Source: UMGS1532 sp045542355
Lineage (GTDB): Bacteria > Bacillota > Clostridia > Oscillospirales > Acutalibacteraceae
Reading direction: 5' to 3'
DNA: 64,000 bases
Assembly: GCA_045542355.1 (NCBI GenBank)
Contig: JAZQKX010000031.1
Location: 86,968-150,967, forward strand
Part shown: in pieces, positions 15,330 to 23,953 of the stretch
How the letters are laid out: each line of letters starts with the position of its first letter
Numbering within the stretch: the stretch's first letter is position 1
Program-made: the position numbers and the translations under genes
The notes under the pieces: generated by a model
Seen by the model: only the letters and a program-made list of their open reading frames with translations
The model's database searches: none
What the model was told of the DNA's origin: nothing

Positions 15330-15998
15330 ATGGGCCAGAAAGTACATCCTAACGGATTCCGAGTTGGCGTTATAAAGAACTGGGATTCCCGTTGGTTCGC
15401 TAAAGACAATGTATTCGGCGATACCTTGGTTGAGGACTATAACCTCCGTAAGTATCTTAAGAAGACATTATTTTCCGCAGGTGTTCCGAAGGTTGAAATC
15501 GAGCGCGATTCTAAGCGTGTAAGAATTCACATCCACTGCGCTAAGCCCGGTATGGTTATCGGACGCAATGGTGCTGAAATCGAAAAGCTCCGTGAGAAGT
15601 GCGAGAAGATGCTCGGCAAGCCTGTAAACATCAATATCGTAGAGGTTAAGAACCCTGACCTCAACGCTACCTTGGTTGCAGAAAACATCGCAGCACAGTT
15701 GGAGAAGCGTATCTCCTTCCGTCGTGCAATGAAACTTGCTATGGGTAGAGCAATGCGTCTCGGCGCAAAGGGTATCAAAACTCAGTGTTCAGGTCGTCTT
15801 GGCGGCGCTGAAATTGCCCGTACTGAGCATTATCACGAGGGTACAATTCCGCTGCAGACAATTCGTGCTGACATTGACTACGGTTTTGCTGAGGCAAACA
15901 CCACCTATGGTCGTATCGGCGTTAAGGTATGGATTTATACCGGTGAAGTTCTTCACGACGCTCGTAAGCCTCAGAAGAAGGAAGGAGGAGCACGCTAA
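15330..15998 (+). CDS. rpsC: 30S ribosomal protein S3
   Basis: A 222-residue S3, part of the mRNA entry tunnel and its helicase activity. The start GQKVHPNGFRVG is typical. A KH domain with the GRNG loop (MVIGRNGAEIEKLRE) lies near residues 74-88, followed by the C-terminal domain with the GTIPLQTIRADIDYG motif. Its TAA overlaps the rplP ATG by one base, with the rplP ribosome site GGAGG inside its own end. Confidence 0.97.
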   Translation: MGQKVHPNGFRVGVIKNWDSRWFAKDNVFGDTLVEDYNLRKYLKKTLFSAGVPKVEIERDSKRVRIHIHCAKPGMVIGRNGAEIEKLREKCEKMLGKPVNINIVEVKNPDLNATLVAENIAAQLEKRISFRRAMKLAMGRAMRLGAKGIKTQCSGRLGGAEIARTEHYHEGTIPLQTIRADIDYGFAEANTTYGRIGVKVWIYTGEVLHDARKPQKKEGGAR

Positions 15999-16423
15999 TG
16001 TTACTTCCTAAGCGCGTAAAATACCGCAGAGTACAGAGAGGCCGTCTCACCGGTAAAGCTACTCGTGGCAACACAGTATCTCATGGTGATTTTGGTCTTC
16101 AGGCACTCGAGCCTTCATGGATTACTTCCAATCAGATTGAGGCAGCTCGTATTGCTATGACTCGTTATATCAAGCGTGGCGGACAGGTTTGGATTAAGAT
16201 TTTCCCTGACAAGCCCGTTACCGAGAAACCTGCTGAAACTCGAATGGGTTCTGGTAAAGGTTCTCCCGAATATTGGGTAGCAGTTGTTAAGCCCGGTCGC
16301 GTAATGTTCGAAATCGCTGGTGTATCCGAAGAGGTTGCCCGCGAAGCTATGCGACTCGCTTCTCACAAGCTCCCCATCAAATGTGCATTTGTTAAGAAAG
16401 AAGAAAAGGGTGGTGAGCAATAA
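15998..16423 (+). CDS. rplP: 50S ribosomal protein L16
   Basis: A 141-residue L16, which organises the A-site region of the 50S subunit. It starts LLPKRVKYRRVQRGRL and carries RMGSGKGSPEYWVAVVKPGR, the family signature around the site that some bacteria hydroxylate. It overlaps rpsC and rpmC by one base on each side, so the three are translationally coupled. Confidence 0.96.
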   Translation: MLLPKRVKYRRVQRGRLTGKATRGNTVSHGDFGLQALEPSWITSNQIEAARIAMTRYIKRGGQVWIKIFPDKPVTEKPAETRMGSGKGSPEYWVAVVKPGRVMFEIAGVSEEVAREAMRLASHKLPIKCAFVKKEEKGGEQ

Positions 16424-16626
16424 TGAACGCTAAGGAACTTAGAGATATGACTGCAACTGAGCTTCAGGACAGTCTCAAAAAGTTAAATGAAGAGCTTTTC
16501 AACCTTCGCTTCCAGCACGCCATTAATCAGCTCGACAACCCCATGCGCATTGTAGCTGTTAAAAAAGACATCGCTCGTGTAAAGACCGTCATTCGTGAGA
16601 ATGAGCTCAAAGCGGCGGAAGCTTAA
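16423..16626 (+). CDS. rpmC: 50S ribosomal protein L29
   Basis: A 67-residue L29, a two-helix protein at the tunnel exit beside L23 that helps bind targeting factors. It begins NAKELRDMTATELQ and shows the LFNLRFQHA signature. Its ATG overlaps the rplP stop (TAATG). rpsQ follows after 19 bases. Confidence 0.96.
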   Translation: MNAKELRDMTATELQDSLKKLNEELFNLRFQHAINQLDNPMRIVAVKKDIARVKTVIRENELKAAEA

Positions 16627-16645
16627 GAAAGGGAGGTAACCAATT

Positions 16646-16903
16646 ATGGCAGAGAGAAATCTTCGTAAGACTAGGGTTGGTAAGGTTGTAAGCGACAAGA
16701 TGGATAAAACCGTTGTAGTTGCAATTGAAGACAACGTTAAGCACCCCCTTTATAAGAAAATCGTTAAGAATACTATCAAGCTTAAGGCACACGATGAAGA
16801 AAGTGTTGCACATAAGGGCGACCGTGTTCTTGTTATGGAAACAAGACCCATTTCTAAAGATAAGAGATGGCGTGTTGTAGAAATCATTGAAAAGGCAAAG
16901 TAA
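16646..16903 (+). CDS. rpsQ: 30S ribosomal protein S17
   Basis: An 85-residue S17, a primary 16S rRNA binder of OB fold in the 30S body. It starts ERNLRKTRVGKVVSDKMDKT, the classical N terminus, and contains the GDRVLVMETRPISK motif near the C terminus. GGGAGG lies upstream of the ATG. rplN follows after 23 bases. Confidence 0.96.
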   Translation: MAERNLRKTRVGKVVSDKMDKTVVVAIEDNVKHPLYKKIVKNTIKLKAHDEESVAHKGDRVLVMETRPISKDKRWRVVEIIEKAK

Positions 16904-16926
16904 GCTTTGGTAAGGAGGAATTAACT

Positions 16927-17295
16927 GTGATACAACAGCAGACATACCTCAAGGTTGCCGACAACACAGGTGCTAAAGAGTTAATGTGCATCCGTGTATT
17001 AGGTGGCTCCGGTAGAAGATATGCCAATATCGGTGACGTAGTTGTTGCTTCTGTTAAGAAGGCTGCACCTGGCGGCACTGTTAAGAAAGGCGACGTTGTT
17101 AAAGCTGTTATCGTTAGATCTGCCAAAGGTGTACGCCGTAACGATGGTACCTACATCAGATTTGACGAAAACGCTGCGGTGCTTATTAAGGACGATAAGA
17201 ACCCCAGAGGCACCCGTATTTTTGGCCCTGTGGCCCGTGAGCTCAGAGATAAGGATTACACCAAGATTCTTTCCCTCGCTCCCGAAACACTTTAA
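16927..17295 (+). CDS. rplN: 50S ribosomal protein L14
   Basis: A 122-residue L14, which forms intersubunit bridges and is the docking site of the silencing factor RsfS. The start is GTG 16927 (MIQQQTYLKVADNTGAK), preceded by AAGGAGG; most neighbours use ATG. The motifs MCIRVLGGSGRRYANIGD and RGTRIFGPVARELRDK are intact. Length is standard. Confidence 0.97.
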   Translation: MIQQQTYLKVADNTGAKELMCIRVLGGSGRRYANIGDVVVASVKKAAPGGTVKKGDVVKAVIVRSAKGVRRNDGTYIRFDENAAVLIKDDKNPRGTRIFGPVARELRDKDYTKILSLAPETL

Positions 17296-17310
17296 TGGAG
17301 GTAAATGATA

Positions 17311-17625
17311 ATGTTTGTTAAAAAAGATGATACTGTCATTCTCCTCACAGGTGATAAGAAAGACCGTGCCAAGAGCGGCAAGGTTCTTGCAGTTAGCCCG
17401 AAGGAGGGCAAGGTTATTGTAGAAGGCATGAACATGGTTTCTAAGCATGTTAAGCCCCGCAAGGCCGGCGATCCTTCAGGTATCATTCAGGCAGAAAGTG
17501 CTATCTACGCCAGCAAGGTTCAGGTAGTTTGCCCGAAATGTAAAAAACCCACTCGTGTTGGCCACTTGGTTCTCGAGAACGGTAAAAAAGAACGCGTTTG
17601 CAAAAAATGCGGCGAGACATTTTAA
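17311..17625 (+). CDS. rplX: 50S ribosomal protein L24 with a zinc-ribbon-like C terminus
   Basis: A 104-residue L24, an assembly-initiating 50S protein with an N-terminal KOW motif (DDTVILLTGDKKDRAKSGKV). It is preceded by GGAGG, 9 bases before ATG 17311; an earlier ATG at 17305 would be only 3 bases away. The C terminus carries two Cys pairs, CPKC (74-77) and CKKC (97-100). These form an apparent four-Cys zinc site not found in the Escherichia coli and Bacillus subtilis proteins. S14 and L36 here are also zinc-type forms. Confidence 0.93.
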   Translation: MFVKKDDTVILLTGDKKDRAKSGKVLAVSPKEGKVIVEGMNMVSKHVKPRKAGDPSGIIQAESAIYASKVQVVCPKCKKPTRVGHLVLENGKKERVCKKCGETF

Positions 17626-17644
17626 GTAAAGGAGGAAACATGAC

Positions 17645-18184
17645 ATGGTAAGGTTAAAAGAAGAATATCGTAACACTGTTGCCCCCGCACTTATGAACAA
17701 GTTTGGTTATAAGAGCGTCATGCAGATTCCTAAGCTTGATAAGGTAGTTATCAACGTTGGCTGTGGTGAAGCCAAGGAAAACTCCAAGGTTATCGACGCA
17801 ATCATTTCCGACCTTACTCAGATTACAGGTCAGAAGCCTGTAACCTGTAAGGCAAAGAAATCCGTTGCAAACTTTAAGCTTCGTGAGGGAATGCCTATCG
17901 GCGTTAAGGTTACTCTCCGTGGAGACAGAATGTATGAGTTCATCGACAGATTGTTCTCTGCAGCTCTTCCGAGAGTTCGAGATTTCAGAGGTATCAACCC
18001 CAACTCCTTTGATGGCCGTGGTAACTATTCCATGGGTATTAAGGAACAGTTGATTTTCCCCGAAATCGATTATGATAAGATTGACAAGGTGCGCGGAATG
18101 GACATCATTTTCGTGTCTACCGCAAAAACCGACGAGGAAGCTCGTGAGTTGTTAACACTCATGGGTGCCCCGTTTGCGAAGTAA
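17645..18184 (+). CDS. rplE: 50S ribosomal protein L5
   Basis: A 179-residue L5, which binds 5S rRNA and contacts the P-site tRNA and S13. The family segment VMQIPKLDKVVINVGCGEAKE is near the N terminus. The loop RLFSAALPRVRDFRGIN and the C-terminal GMDIIFVSTAKTDEEAREL are present. rpsZ follows after 12 bases. Confidence 0.97.
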   Translation: MVRLKEEYRNTVAPALMNKFGYKSVMQIPKLDKVVINVGCGEAKENSKVIDAIISDLTQITGQKPVTCKAKKSVANFKLREGMPIGVKVTLRGDRMYEFIDRLFSAALPRVRDFRGINPNSFDGRGNYSMGIKEQLIFPEIDYDKIDKVRGMDIIFVSTAKTDEEARELLTLMGAPFAK

Positions 18185-18196
18185 GGAGAGAGAATT

Positions 18197-18382
18197 ATGG
18201 CAAAAACTTCAATGAAAGTAAAGCAGGCAAGACCGGCTAAGTTTTCAACCAGAAGCTACAACAGATGTAAAATCTGCGGCCGTCCTCACGCTTATCTTCG
18301 CAAATATGGTATCTGCCGTATCTGCTTCAGAGAACTCGCTTGCAAAGGTGAGATCCCTGGCGTGAAGAAGGCTAGTTGGTAA
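18197..18382 (+). CDS. rpsZ: 30S ribosomal protein S14, zinc-binding type
   Basis: A 61-residue S14 of the short, zinc-containing class. Four cysteines in CKIC (24-27) and CRIC (40-43) make the zinc site. S14 sits in the 30S head near S3 and S10. Firmicutes often carry a second, zinc-free paralogue elsewhere for zinc starvation; none is in this window. Located 12 bases after rplE and 15 before rpsH. Confidence 0.97.
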   Translation: MAKTSMKVKQARPAKFSTRSYNRCKICGRPHAYLRKYGICRICFRELACKGEIPGVKKASW

Positions 18383-18397
18383 AAGGAGGTTCACGGT

Positions 18398-18796
18398 ATG
18401 CAAATCACCGATACAATAGCTGATATGCTTACAAGAATCCGTAACGCTAATTCAGCAAAACATGATTCGGTTGATATCCCCGCATCTAATGTTAAGAAGG
18501 CTATTGCCCAGATCTTACTCGATGAGGGATACATCAATGGTTTTCAGGTAATTGAAAACGGAAATCAGGGCGTACTTCAGATTGCTCTTAAGTATGGTCC
18601 TAACAAATCTCAGGTTATTACCGGGCTCCGCAGAATTTCTAAACCTGGTCTGCGCATCTACAGTGATGTAGAGAACATGCCCAAGGTTATGAAGGGCCTG
18701 GGAATTGCAATTCTTTCCACCTCTAAAGGTATCATGACTGATAAGCAGGCACGCAAAGCCAATGTTGGCGGCGAAGTTCTCGCTTATATCTGGTAA
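18398..18796 (+). CDS. rpsH: 30S ribosomal protein S8
   Basis: A 132-residue S8, a primary 16S rRNA binder and, in Escherichia coli, the translational repressor of the spc operon. It starts QITDTIADMLTRIRNANSA, the family signature, and ends with SKGIMTDKQARKANVGGEVL. Normal length. AAAGGAGG precedes the ATG. Confidence 0.97.
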   Translation: MQITDTIADMLTRIRNANSAKHDSVDIPASNVKKAIAQILLDEGYINGFQVIENGNQGVLQIALKYGPNKSQVITGLRRISKPGLRIYSDVENMPKVMKGLGIAILSTSKGIMTDKQARKANVGGEVLAYIW

Positions 18797-18810
18797 GGGG
18801 GTGCAGGAGA

Positions 18811-19359
18811 ATGTCACGTATAGGAAGAATGCCTATCGAAATCCCTGCAGGCGTTGATGTTAAAATCAACGGTACAGAGGTTACTGTTAAGGGTCCCAAA
18901 GGTGAGCTTAAAGATAGCTTCCATCAGGACATCGCAATAGCAGTAGAAGGCAACGTTATCAATGTTACCCGTCCTACCGACAACAAGGAGCACCGCGCAT
19001 TGCACGGTTTGACCAGAACTCTTGTTGCTAATATGGTAGAAGGTGTTACCAAAGGTTTCTCTAAGGAACTTGAAGTACAGGGTGTTGGTTACAGAGTTGC
19101 AAAACAGGGTAAGGACCTTGTGATGAACCTTGGTTTCTCACATCAGGTTATCGTTCCCGAAATCGACGGTATCTCTATTGAGGTTCCCAACCCTAACAAA
19201 ATTATTATTTCCGGCGCAAATAAGCAGATGGTTGGTCAGTTCGCTGCCGAAGTTCGCGAGAAGCGTCCGCCGGAGCCTTACAAGGGTAAGGGTATCCGTT
19301 ATGCTGGTGAATACGTTCGCCGCAAAGAAGGTAAAGCCGGTAAAGGTTCCAAGAAGTAA
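18811..19359 (+). CDS. rplF: 50S ribosomal protein L6
   Basis: A 182-residue L6, a two-domain protein near the factor-binding region of the 50S subunit. It begins SRIGRMPIEIPAGVDV and has the C-terminal signature RPPEPYKGKGIRYAGEYVRR. The tail is Lys/Gly-rich. The GGGGGTG ribosome site overlaps the end of the rpsH gap. Confidence 0.97.
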   Translation: MSRIGRMPIEIPAGVDVKINGTEVTVKGPKGELKDSFHQDIAIAVEGNVINVTRPTDNKEHRALHGLTRTLVANMVEGVTKGFSKELEVQGVGYRVAKQGKDLVMNLGFSHQVIVPEIDGISIEVPNPNKIIISGANKQMVGQFAAEVREKRPPEPYKGKGIRYAGEYVRRKEGKAGKGSKK

Positions 19360-19377
19360 TAAAGGAGTGTATATAAA

Positions 19378-19737
19378 ATGGTTAGAAAGCCTGACAGCAA
19401 TAAGGCAAGACTTCATCGCCATGTACGTGTCCGTTCAAAGATCAGTGGCACTGCAGAGCGTCCTCGCCTTAATGTTTTCCGCTCCAATAGCAATATCTAC
19501 GCACAGTTGATTGATGATGTTAAAGGAGTTACTCTTGTTGCCGCATCCAGCGTTGAAAAAGAATTCGGCGCAACTACCGGTAACAAAGAAGAAGCCCGTA
19601 AAGTTGGACAGTTAATTGCTAAGCGCGCTACTGAAAAAGGCATTACCGAGGTTGTTTTCGACCGTGGCGGTTATGTATATCACGGACGCGTTATGGAGCT
19701 TGCTGAAGGTGCCCGTGAGGGCGGCCTCAAATTCTAA
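19378..19737 (+). CDS. rplR: 50S ribosomal protein L18
   Basis: A 119-residue L18, which binds 5S rRNA together with L5. The motifs RLHRHVRVRSKISGTAERPR and RPRLNVFRSNSNIYAQLIDD are present, and it ends in REGGLKF, the usual C terminus. Spaced 18 bases from rplF and rpsE on each side. Confidence 0.97.
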   Translation: MVRKPDSNKARLHRHVRVRSKISGTAERPRLNVFRSNSNIYAQLIDDVKGVTLVAASSVEKEFGATTGNKEEARKVGQLIAKRATEKGITEVVFDRGGYVYHGRVMELAEGAREGGLKF

Positions 19738-19755
19738 GAAGGGGGAGAAATGATT

Positions 19756-20259
19756 ATGCCTACAAATATAGACGCAGCTGCTTTGGATTTAAAAGAAAAG
19801 GTTGTTGCTATCAATCGTGTTTCTAAAACCGTTAAAGGCGGACGTATCATGAAGTTCTCCGCCCTTGTAGTAGTCGGAGACGGCAACGGTATTATCGGTT
19901 TCGGTATCGGTAAGGCTGGCGAAGTTCCCGATGCTATCAGAAAGGGTATTGAAGATGCTAAGAAGAACCTCATCAAGGTTTCTCTCTATGGCTCCACAAT
20001 CCCTCACGAAGTTATTGGCGAATTCGGTGCAGGTCGCGTTCTTTTGAAGCCTGCTGCACCTGGTACCGGTGTTATCGCCGGCGGTGCTGTTCGTGATGTT
20101 CTTGTTACCGTTGGTATCAGCGACATCCGTACTAAGGCACTTCGCTCAAATAACCCTTATAATGTAGTGCGTGCAACCGTTGCAGGTCTTGCATCACTCA
20201 GAACTGCAGAAGAAGTTGCTGCTATCCGTGGCAAGTCTGCAAAAGAAATTTTAGGTTAA
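19756..20259 (+). CDS. rpsE: 30S ribosomal protein S5
   Basis: A 167-residue S5, which helps decoding accuracy and lines the mRNA entry. The double-stranded-RNA-binding-like domain contains KGGRIMKFSALVVVGDGNG, followed by the C-terminal domain with RVLLKPAAPGTGVIAGGAVR. ATG 19756 is chosen over ATG 19750, because GGGGGAG lies 9 bases before the former and only 3 before the latter. Confidence 0.96.
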   Translation: MPTNIDAAALDLKEKVVAINRVSKTVKGGRIMKFSALVVVGDGNGIIGFGIGKAGEVPDAIRKGIEDAKKNLIKVSLYGSTIPHEVIGEFGAGRVLLKPAAPGTGVIAGGAVRDVLVTVGISDIRTKALRSNNPYNVVRATVAGLASLRTAEEVAAIRGKSAKEILG

Positions 20260-20275
20260 GGAAGGAGCTTCTGTT

Positions 20276-20476
20276 ATGTATAAAGCAAACGAGGCTGCTA
20301 CCAGCCTGAATGTAAAGCTTGTAAAAAGCTTAATCGGCTCTAAGAAGGGTCAGATTGCTACCGCATATGCCTTGGGCTTAAAGAAGGTTGGCGATGTTAA
20401 AACCCAGCCCAACAATGCTCAGACAATCGGTAAAATCAATAAGATTATCCACCTCGTCGAGGTAACTGAAGCGTAA
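20276..20476 (+). CDS. rpmD: 50S ribosomal protein L30
   Basis: A 66-residue L30 of the small bacterial type. It has the LVKSLIGSKKGQIATAYALG segment and ends with KINKIIHLVEVTE. It is slightly longer than the Escherichia coli form (59 residues). GGAAGGAG precedes the ATG; rplO starts 17 bases after its stop. Confidence 0.95.
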   Translation: MYKANEAATSLNVKLVKSLIGSKKGQIATAYALGLKKVGDVKTQPNNAQTIGKINKIIHLVEVTEA

Positions 20477-20493
20477 GCAAGGAGGTGCGACCA

Positions 20494-20934
20494 ATGAAAA
20501 TACATGAATTAGCTCCTGCTAAAGGCTCTACTTTTGAAGCAAAGCGCGTTGGCAGAGGTCACGGTTCAGGTAATGGTAAAACTGCTGGCAAAGGTCATAA
20601 GGGTCAGAAAGCCCGTTCTGGCTACAGCCGCAAGATAGGCTTTGAAGGCGGTCAGATGCCCCTTCAGAGAAGAATCCCTAAGAGAGGATTCAACAACATT
20701 TTCGCAACTAAATATACTACCGTAAATGTTTCAGCTCTTGAAGTATTCGACAACGGTACCGTTGTTGACGCTGCTTTACTGCAGGAGAAAGGACTCGTTA
20801 AGAAGGTAAACGACGGCATTAAAATTCTCGGTAACGGTGAGTTGACCAAGAATCTTACTGTTAACGCTGCAGCTTTCACAGAGTCTGCAAAGCAGAAGAT
20901 TGAAGCAGCCGGAGGAAAGGCTGAGGTGAAGTAA
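20494..20934 (+). CDS. rplO: 50S ribosomal protein L15
   Basis: A 146-residue L15, a late-assembling 50S core protein. The Gly-rich N-terminal region RVGRGHGSGNGKTAGKGHKG is the family hallmark, followed by GGQMPLQRRIPKRGF. ATG 20494 is used (MKIHELAPAKGS) with GGAGGTG upstream; an earlier in-frame GTG overlaps that ribosome site. secY begins 1 base after the stop. Confidence 0.96.
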   Translation: MKIHELAPAKGSTFEAKRVGRGHGSGNGKTAGKGHKGQKARSGYSRKIGFEGGQMPLQRRIPKRGFNNIFATKYTTVNVSALEVFDNGTVVDAALLQEKGLVKKVNDGIKILGNGELTKNLTVNAAAFTESAKQKIEAAGGKAEVK

Positions 20935-20935
20935 G

Positions 20936-22234
20936 ATGCAGATGCTCGAGACCGTAAAAAACGCATGGAAGGTACAGGATCTTAGAAAAAAGATTTTATT
21001 TACCTTATTTATCATCTTTATTTTCCGCGTAGGATCGGTTATCCCGGCACCCTTTATTGACTTCGCATCGCTTCAGGCAGCTCAGACTAACGATTTCTTC
21101 AATTATTATTCAGTCCTCTCCGGTGGTGGATTGGAATACGGCGCAATATTCGCAATGGGTGTTACACCGTACATTAACTCTTCAATTATCATGCAGCTTC
21201 TCTGTGTAGCTATTCCTCCCCTTGAGAGAATCGCGCAGGACGGAGAAGAAGGTAGAAAGAAGATTGCACAGTACACAAGATACACAACTGTTATCTTGGG
21301 TATGTTGCAGGCAACTGCATATTTCTTCTACTTGAAGAGTCCTTCCAACAACGGCGAGAACTACCTTACAAGTTTTGTAAGCGGCGGTTTCTCAACCGTG
21401 TTTGCTGCAGTAGTAATAATTGCAGTATTAACCGCAGGTTCTGCATTGGTAATGTGGTTGGGTGAACAGATTGATAAAAACGGCATAGGCAACGGTATTT
21501 CCATGTTGCTCTTCGCTGGTATAATTTCCAGATTCCCCTCCGCCGTTGCTACCATCAGAGTTTGGTGGTCAGACGGTGACATTGGCAAGATTGTTGGTGT
21601 TGCAGCCCTCTTCGTAATAATTATCGGCTTTATCGTATGGATGACCGATGCTGAGCGTAGAATTCCGATTCAGTACGCTAAGAAGGTTGTTGGCAGAAAG
21701 ATGTATGGCGGACAGAACAGCCATATTCCGATTAAGGTTAATATGTCTGGCGTTATGCCCATCATCTTCTCATCATCAATTCTCATGCTTCCCACAATGA
21801 TTCTCACATTCATGGGCAATAACACAGAGAGCTTCTGGTATAAGTTCCTCTCTCTGTTCAGCGCACAGGGTGTGTTCTATGCGGTAATCTACTTTGTTCT
21901 TATCATCGGCTTCGCTTATTTCTATGTTACCATTCAGTACAATCCGGTTGAAATGGCTAACAACCTAAGAAAGAGCAGCGGCGCTATCCCTGGTATTCGT
22001 CCCGGTAAGCCCACAGCCGAATTCATCAAGAAGATTCTTTCCAGAATCACACTGCTTGGTGCATTGCTGTTAAGTGTTATTGCATTGCTTCCTATCTTTA
22101 TGTCACTTGCAAACCAGACCAGCATCTCCATCGGTGGTACTTCAATCCTCATCGTAGTTGGTGTTGCTCTTGACACCGTTAAGAATCTTGAATCTCAAAT
22201 GATGATGCGTCATTATAAGGGATTCCTCGACTAA
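20936..22234 (+). CDS. secY: Preprotein translocase subunit SecY
   Basis: A 432-residue SecY, the pore of the Sec channel, with ten transmembrane helices. It begins with a cytoplasmic N terminus, then KILFTLFIIFIFRVGSVIPA as helix 1. The signatures GVTPYINSSIIMQLL and GGQNSHIPIKVNMSGVMPII are present. The protein partners SecG (7262) and SecE, which is not in this window. It sits between rplO and adk, the standard spc order. Standard length. Confidence 0.97.
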   Translation: MQMLETVKNAWKVQDLRKKILFTLFIIFIFRVGSVIPAPFIDFASLQAAQTNDFFNYYSVLSGGGLEYGAIFAMGVTPYINSSIIMQLLCVAIPPLERIAQDGEEGRKKIAQYTRYTTVILGMLQATAYFFYLKSPSNNGENYLTSFVSGGFSTVFAAVVIIAVLTAGSALVMWLGEQIDKNGIGNGISMLLFAGIISRFPSAVATIRVWWSDGDIGKIVGVAALFVIIIGFIVWMTDAERRIPIQYAKKVVGRKMYGGQNSHIPIKVNMSGVMPIIFSSSILMLPTMILTFMGNNTESFWYKFLSLFSAQGVFYAVIYFVLIIGFAYFYVTIQYNPVEMANNLRKSSGAIPGIRPGKPTAEFIKKILSRITLLGALLLSVIALLPIFMSLANQTSISIGGTSILIVVGVALDTVKNLESQMMMRHYKGFLD

Positions 22235-22247
22235 TAGAGGTAACAAT

Positions 22248-22880
22248 ATGAATCTTATACTTTTAGGTGCTCCTGGTGCCGGAAAAGGCACTCAGGCTGA
22301 GAAAATTTGCGTAAAGCTTTCCATACCTGCTATTTCTACAGGTAACATCATCAGAGAAGCTATTAAGAACGGCACCAAGGTTGGCCTCGAGGCTAAGCGC
22401 TATATCGAGAGCGGTGACCTAGTTCCCGACGAAGTTGTTATCGGTATAATCAAAGAAAGATTAGAGTGCGATGACTGTAAAAACGGCTTCATCTTAGACG
22501 GCTTTCCCCGCACAATTCCTCAGGCAGAAGCATTGAATTCAATGGGAGTACGGATTGATACCGTGCTTGAAATCGATGTTAAAGACGAAGCTGTAGTAAG
22601 CCGACTTTCTGGCAGACGTGTCTGTGAGAAATGTGGCGCAAGCTACCATATCCAATATAAGCAACCTTCAACCGACGGTGTGTGTGACCTTTGCGGCGGC
22701 GATTTGGTAATGCGTAAGGATGACAATCCCGAAACAATCAGAGAGCGTCTCAAGGTTTACCACGACCAGACAGAACCCTTAAAGGGCTTCTATAAGAATT
22801 TAGGTAAGCTTAAGGTTGTTGAAGGTCAGGAAGAGGTTGCAGATACAACCGCTCTCGTCTTCAAAGCATTGGAGTTATAA
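22248..22880 (+). CDS. adk: Adenylate kinase, zinc-LID type
   Basis: A 210-residue enzyme that equilibrates ATP + AMP with 2 ADP. The P-loop is GAPGAGKGT (residues 7-15), and the nucleotide motif LDGFPRT is near residue 83. The LID domain holds four cysteines, C126, C129, C146 and C149, which bind structural zinc as in most Gram-positive adenylate kinases. It follows secY by 13 bases and precedes map by 2, the usual layout. Confidence 0.97.
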   Translation: MNLILLGAPGAGKGTQAEKICVKLSIPAISTGNIIREAIKNGTKVGLEAKRYIESGDLVPDEVVIGIIKERLECDDCKNGFILDGFPRTIPQAEALNSMGVRIDTVLEIDVKDEAVVSRLSGRRVCEKCGASYHIQYKQPSTDGVCDLCGGDLVMRKDDNPETIRERLKVYHDQTEPLKGFYKNLGKLKVVEGQEEVADTTALVFKALEL

Positions 22881-22882
22881 TT

Positions 22883-23635
22883 ATGATAGTGCTCAAAACA
22901 GCAAGAGAACTTGCCCTCATGGAAGAGGCATGTAAAATCTCTGCGGGAGCATTAAAAACAGCGGGCGAAGCGGTGGAGCCAGGCGTCACAACCGAGGAAA
23001 TCGACCGCATTGCCGAAGCCTATATCAGAAGCCATGGCGCAGAGCCGAACTTCAAGGGATATAACGGCTATCCGGCAACTGCCTGCATATCTATCAACAA
23101 CGAGGTAATCCACGGCATACCCTCCAAAAAGCGTATAGTCAAAGAGGGCGATATCGTCAGCATTGATTTGGGCGCAAAGTATGAGGGGTACCACGGCGAT
23201 AATGCGGCAACCTTTGCTGCAGGGGAAATTTCGGCAGACGCGAAGCGTTTGCTGGAGGTTACCGAGCAAAGCCTTTACCGTGGAATCGCGGCGGCACTCG
23301 CCGGAAACAGAATCGGCGATATTTCAAATGCCGTGCAAAGCTTCGTAGAGGCTAACGGCTATTCCGTAGTTCGTGACTATGTAGGACACGGAATAGGCAC
23401 AAGCCTGCACGAAGCTCCTGAAGTTCCAAATTACGGCAGAGCCAAACATGGAATACGTTTGGTCCCGGGCATGACACTGGCAATAGAGCCAATGGTTAAC
23501 GCGGGAGCATTCGGTGTGGATGTTCTGTCGGATGGTTGGACGGTATTAACAAAGGACGGTTCACTTTCAGCTCACTTTGAGCACACGGTTGTTATCACAG
23601 CCGATGGCGCTAAGATACTGACTGTGGCACCTTAA
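22883..23635 (+). CDS. map: Type I methionine aminopeptidase
   Basis: A 250-residue metalloprotease that removes the initiator Met from nascent proteins. The five metal ligands are recognisable: the Asp in SIDLGAKYEGYHGDNAATF, with a second Asp shortly after, the His in GHGIGTSLHEAPEVPNYG, and the Glu residues in AIEPM and EHTVVIT. It starts 2 bases after adk, so it is probably translationally coupled. No KOW-domain gene is present between map and infA, unlike in many Clostridia. Confidence 0.96.
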   Translation: MIVLKTARELALMEEACKISAGALKTAGEAVEPGVTTEEIDRIAEAYIRSHGAEPNFKGYNGYPATACISINNEVIHGIPSKKRIVKEGDIVSIDLGAKYEGYHGDNAATFAAGEISADAKRLLEVTEQSLYRGIAAALAGNRIGDISNAVQSFVEANGYSVVRDYVGHGIGTSLHEAPEVPNYGRAKHGIRLVPGMTLAIEPMVNAGAFGVDVLSDGWTVLTKDGSLSAHFEHTVVITADGAKILTVAP

Positions 23636-23702
23636 CCGTTCAAGGTTTAAAACCACCAGAAACAAATAACAGAAATCTCTATTATTGTTAGGAGGCTCCA
23701 TT

Positions 23703-23921
23703 ATGTCCAAGTCGGATATGATAGAATTAGAGGGAACCGTTGTTGAGGCAATGCCTAACGCAATGTTCAAGGTACAAATTCAGGGTGACCACATCATCTT
23801 GGCACACATCTCAGGTAAGCTTCGTATGAATTATATCAGAATTTTACCTGGCGATAAGGTAACGGTTGAAATGTCACCTTATGATTTGACAAAGGGACGC
23901 ATCACATGGCGTTCTAAATAA
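23703..23921 (+). CDS. infA: Translation initiation factor IF-1
   Basis: A 72-residue S1/OB-fold protein that occupies the ribosomal A site during initiation. It begins SKSDMIELEGTVVEAMPNAM and ends GRITWRSK, both diagnostic. ATG 23703 follows AGGAGG by 8 bases. The 67-base gap before it shows no convincing promoter. rpmJ follows after 32 bases. Confidence 0.97.
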   Translation: MSKSDMIELEGTVVEAMPNAMFKVQIQGDHIILAHISGKLRMNYIRILPGDKVTVEMSPYDLTKGRITWRSK

Positions 23922-23953
23922 GTCGGACTTAAATTATAGGAGGTAATATAATT

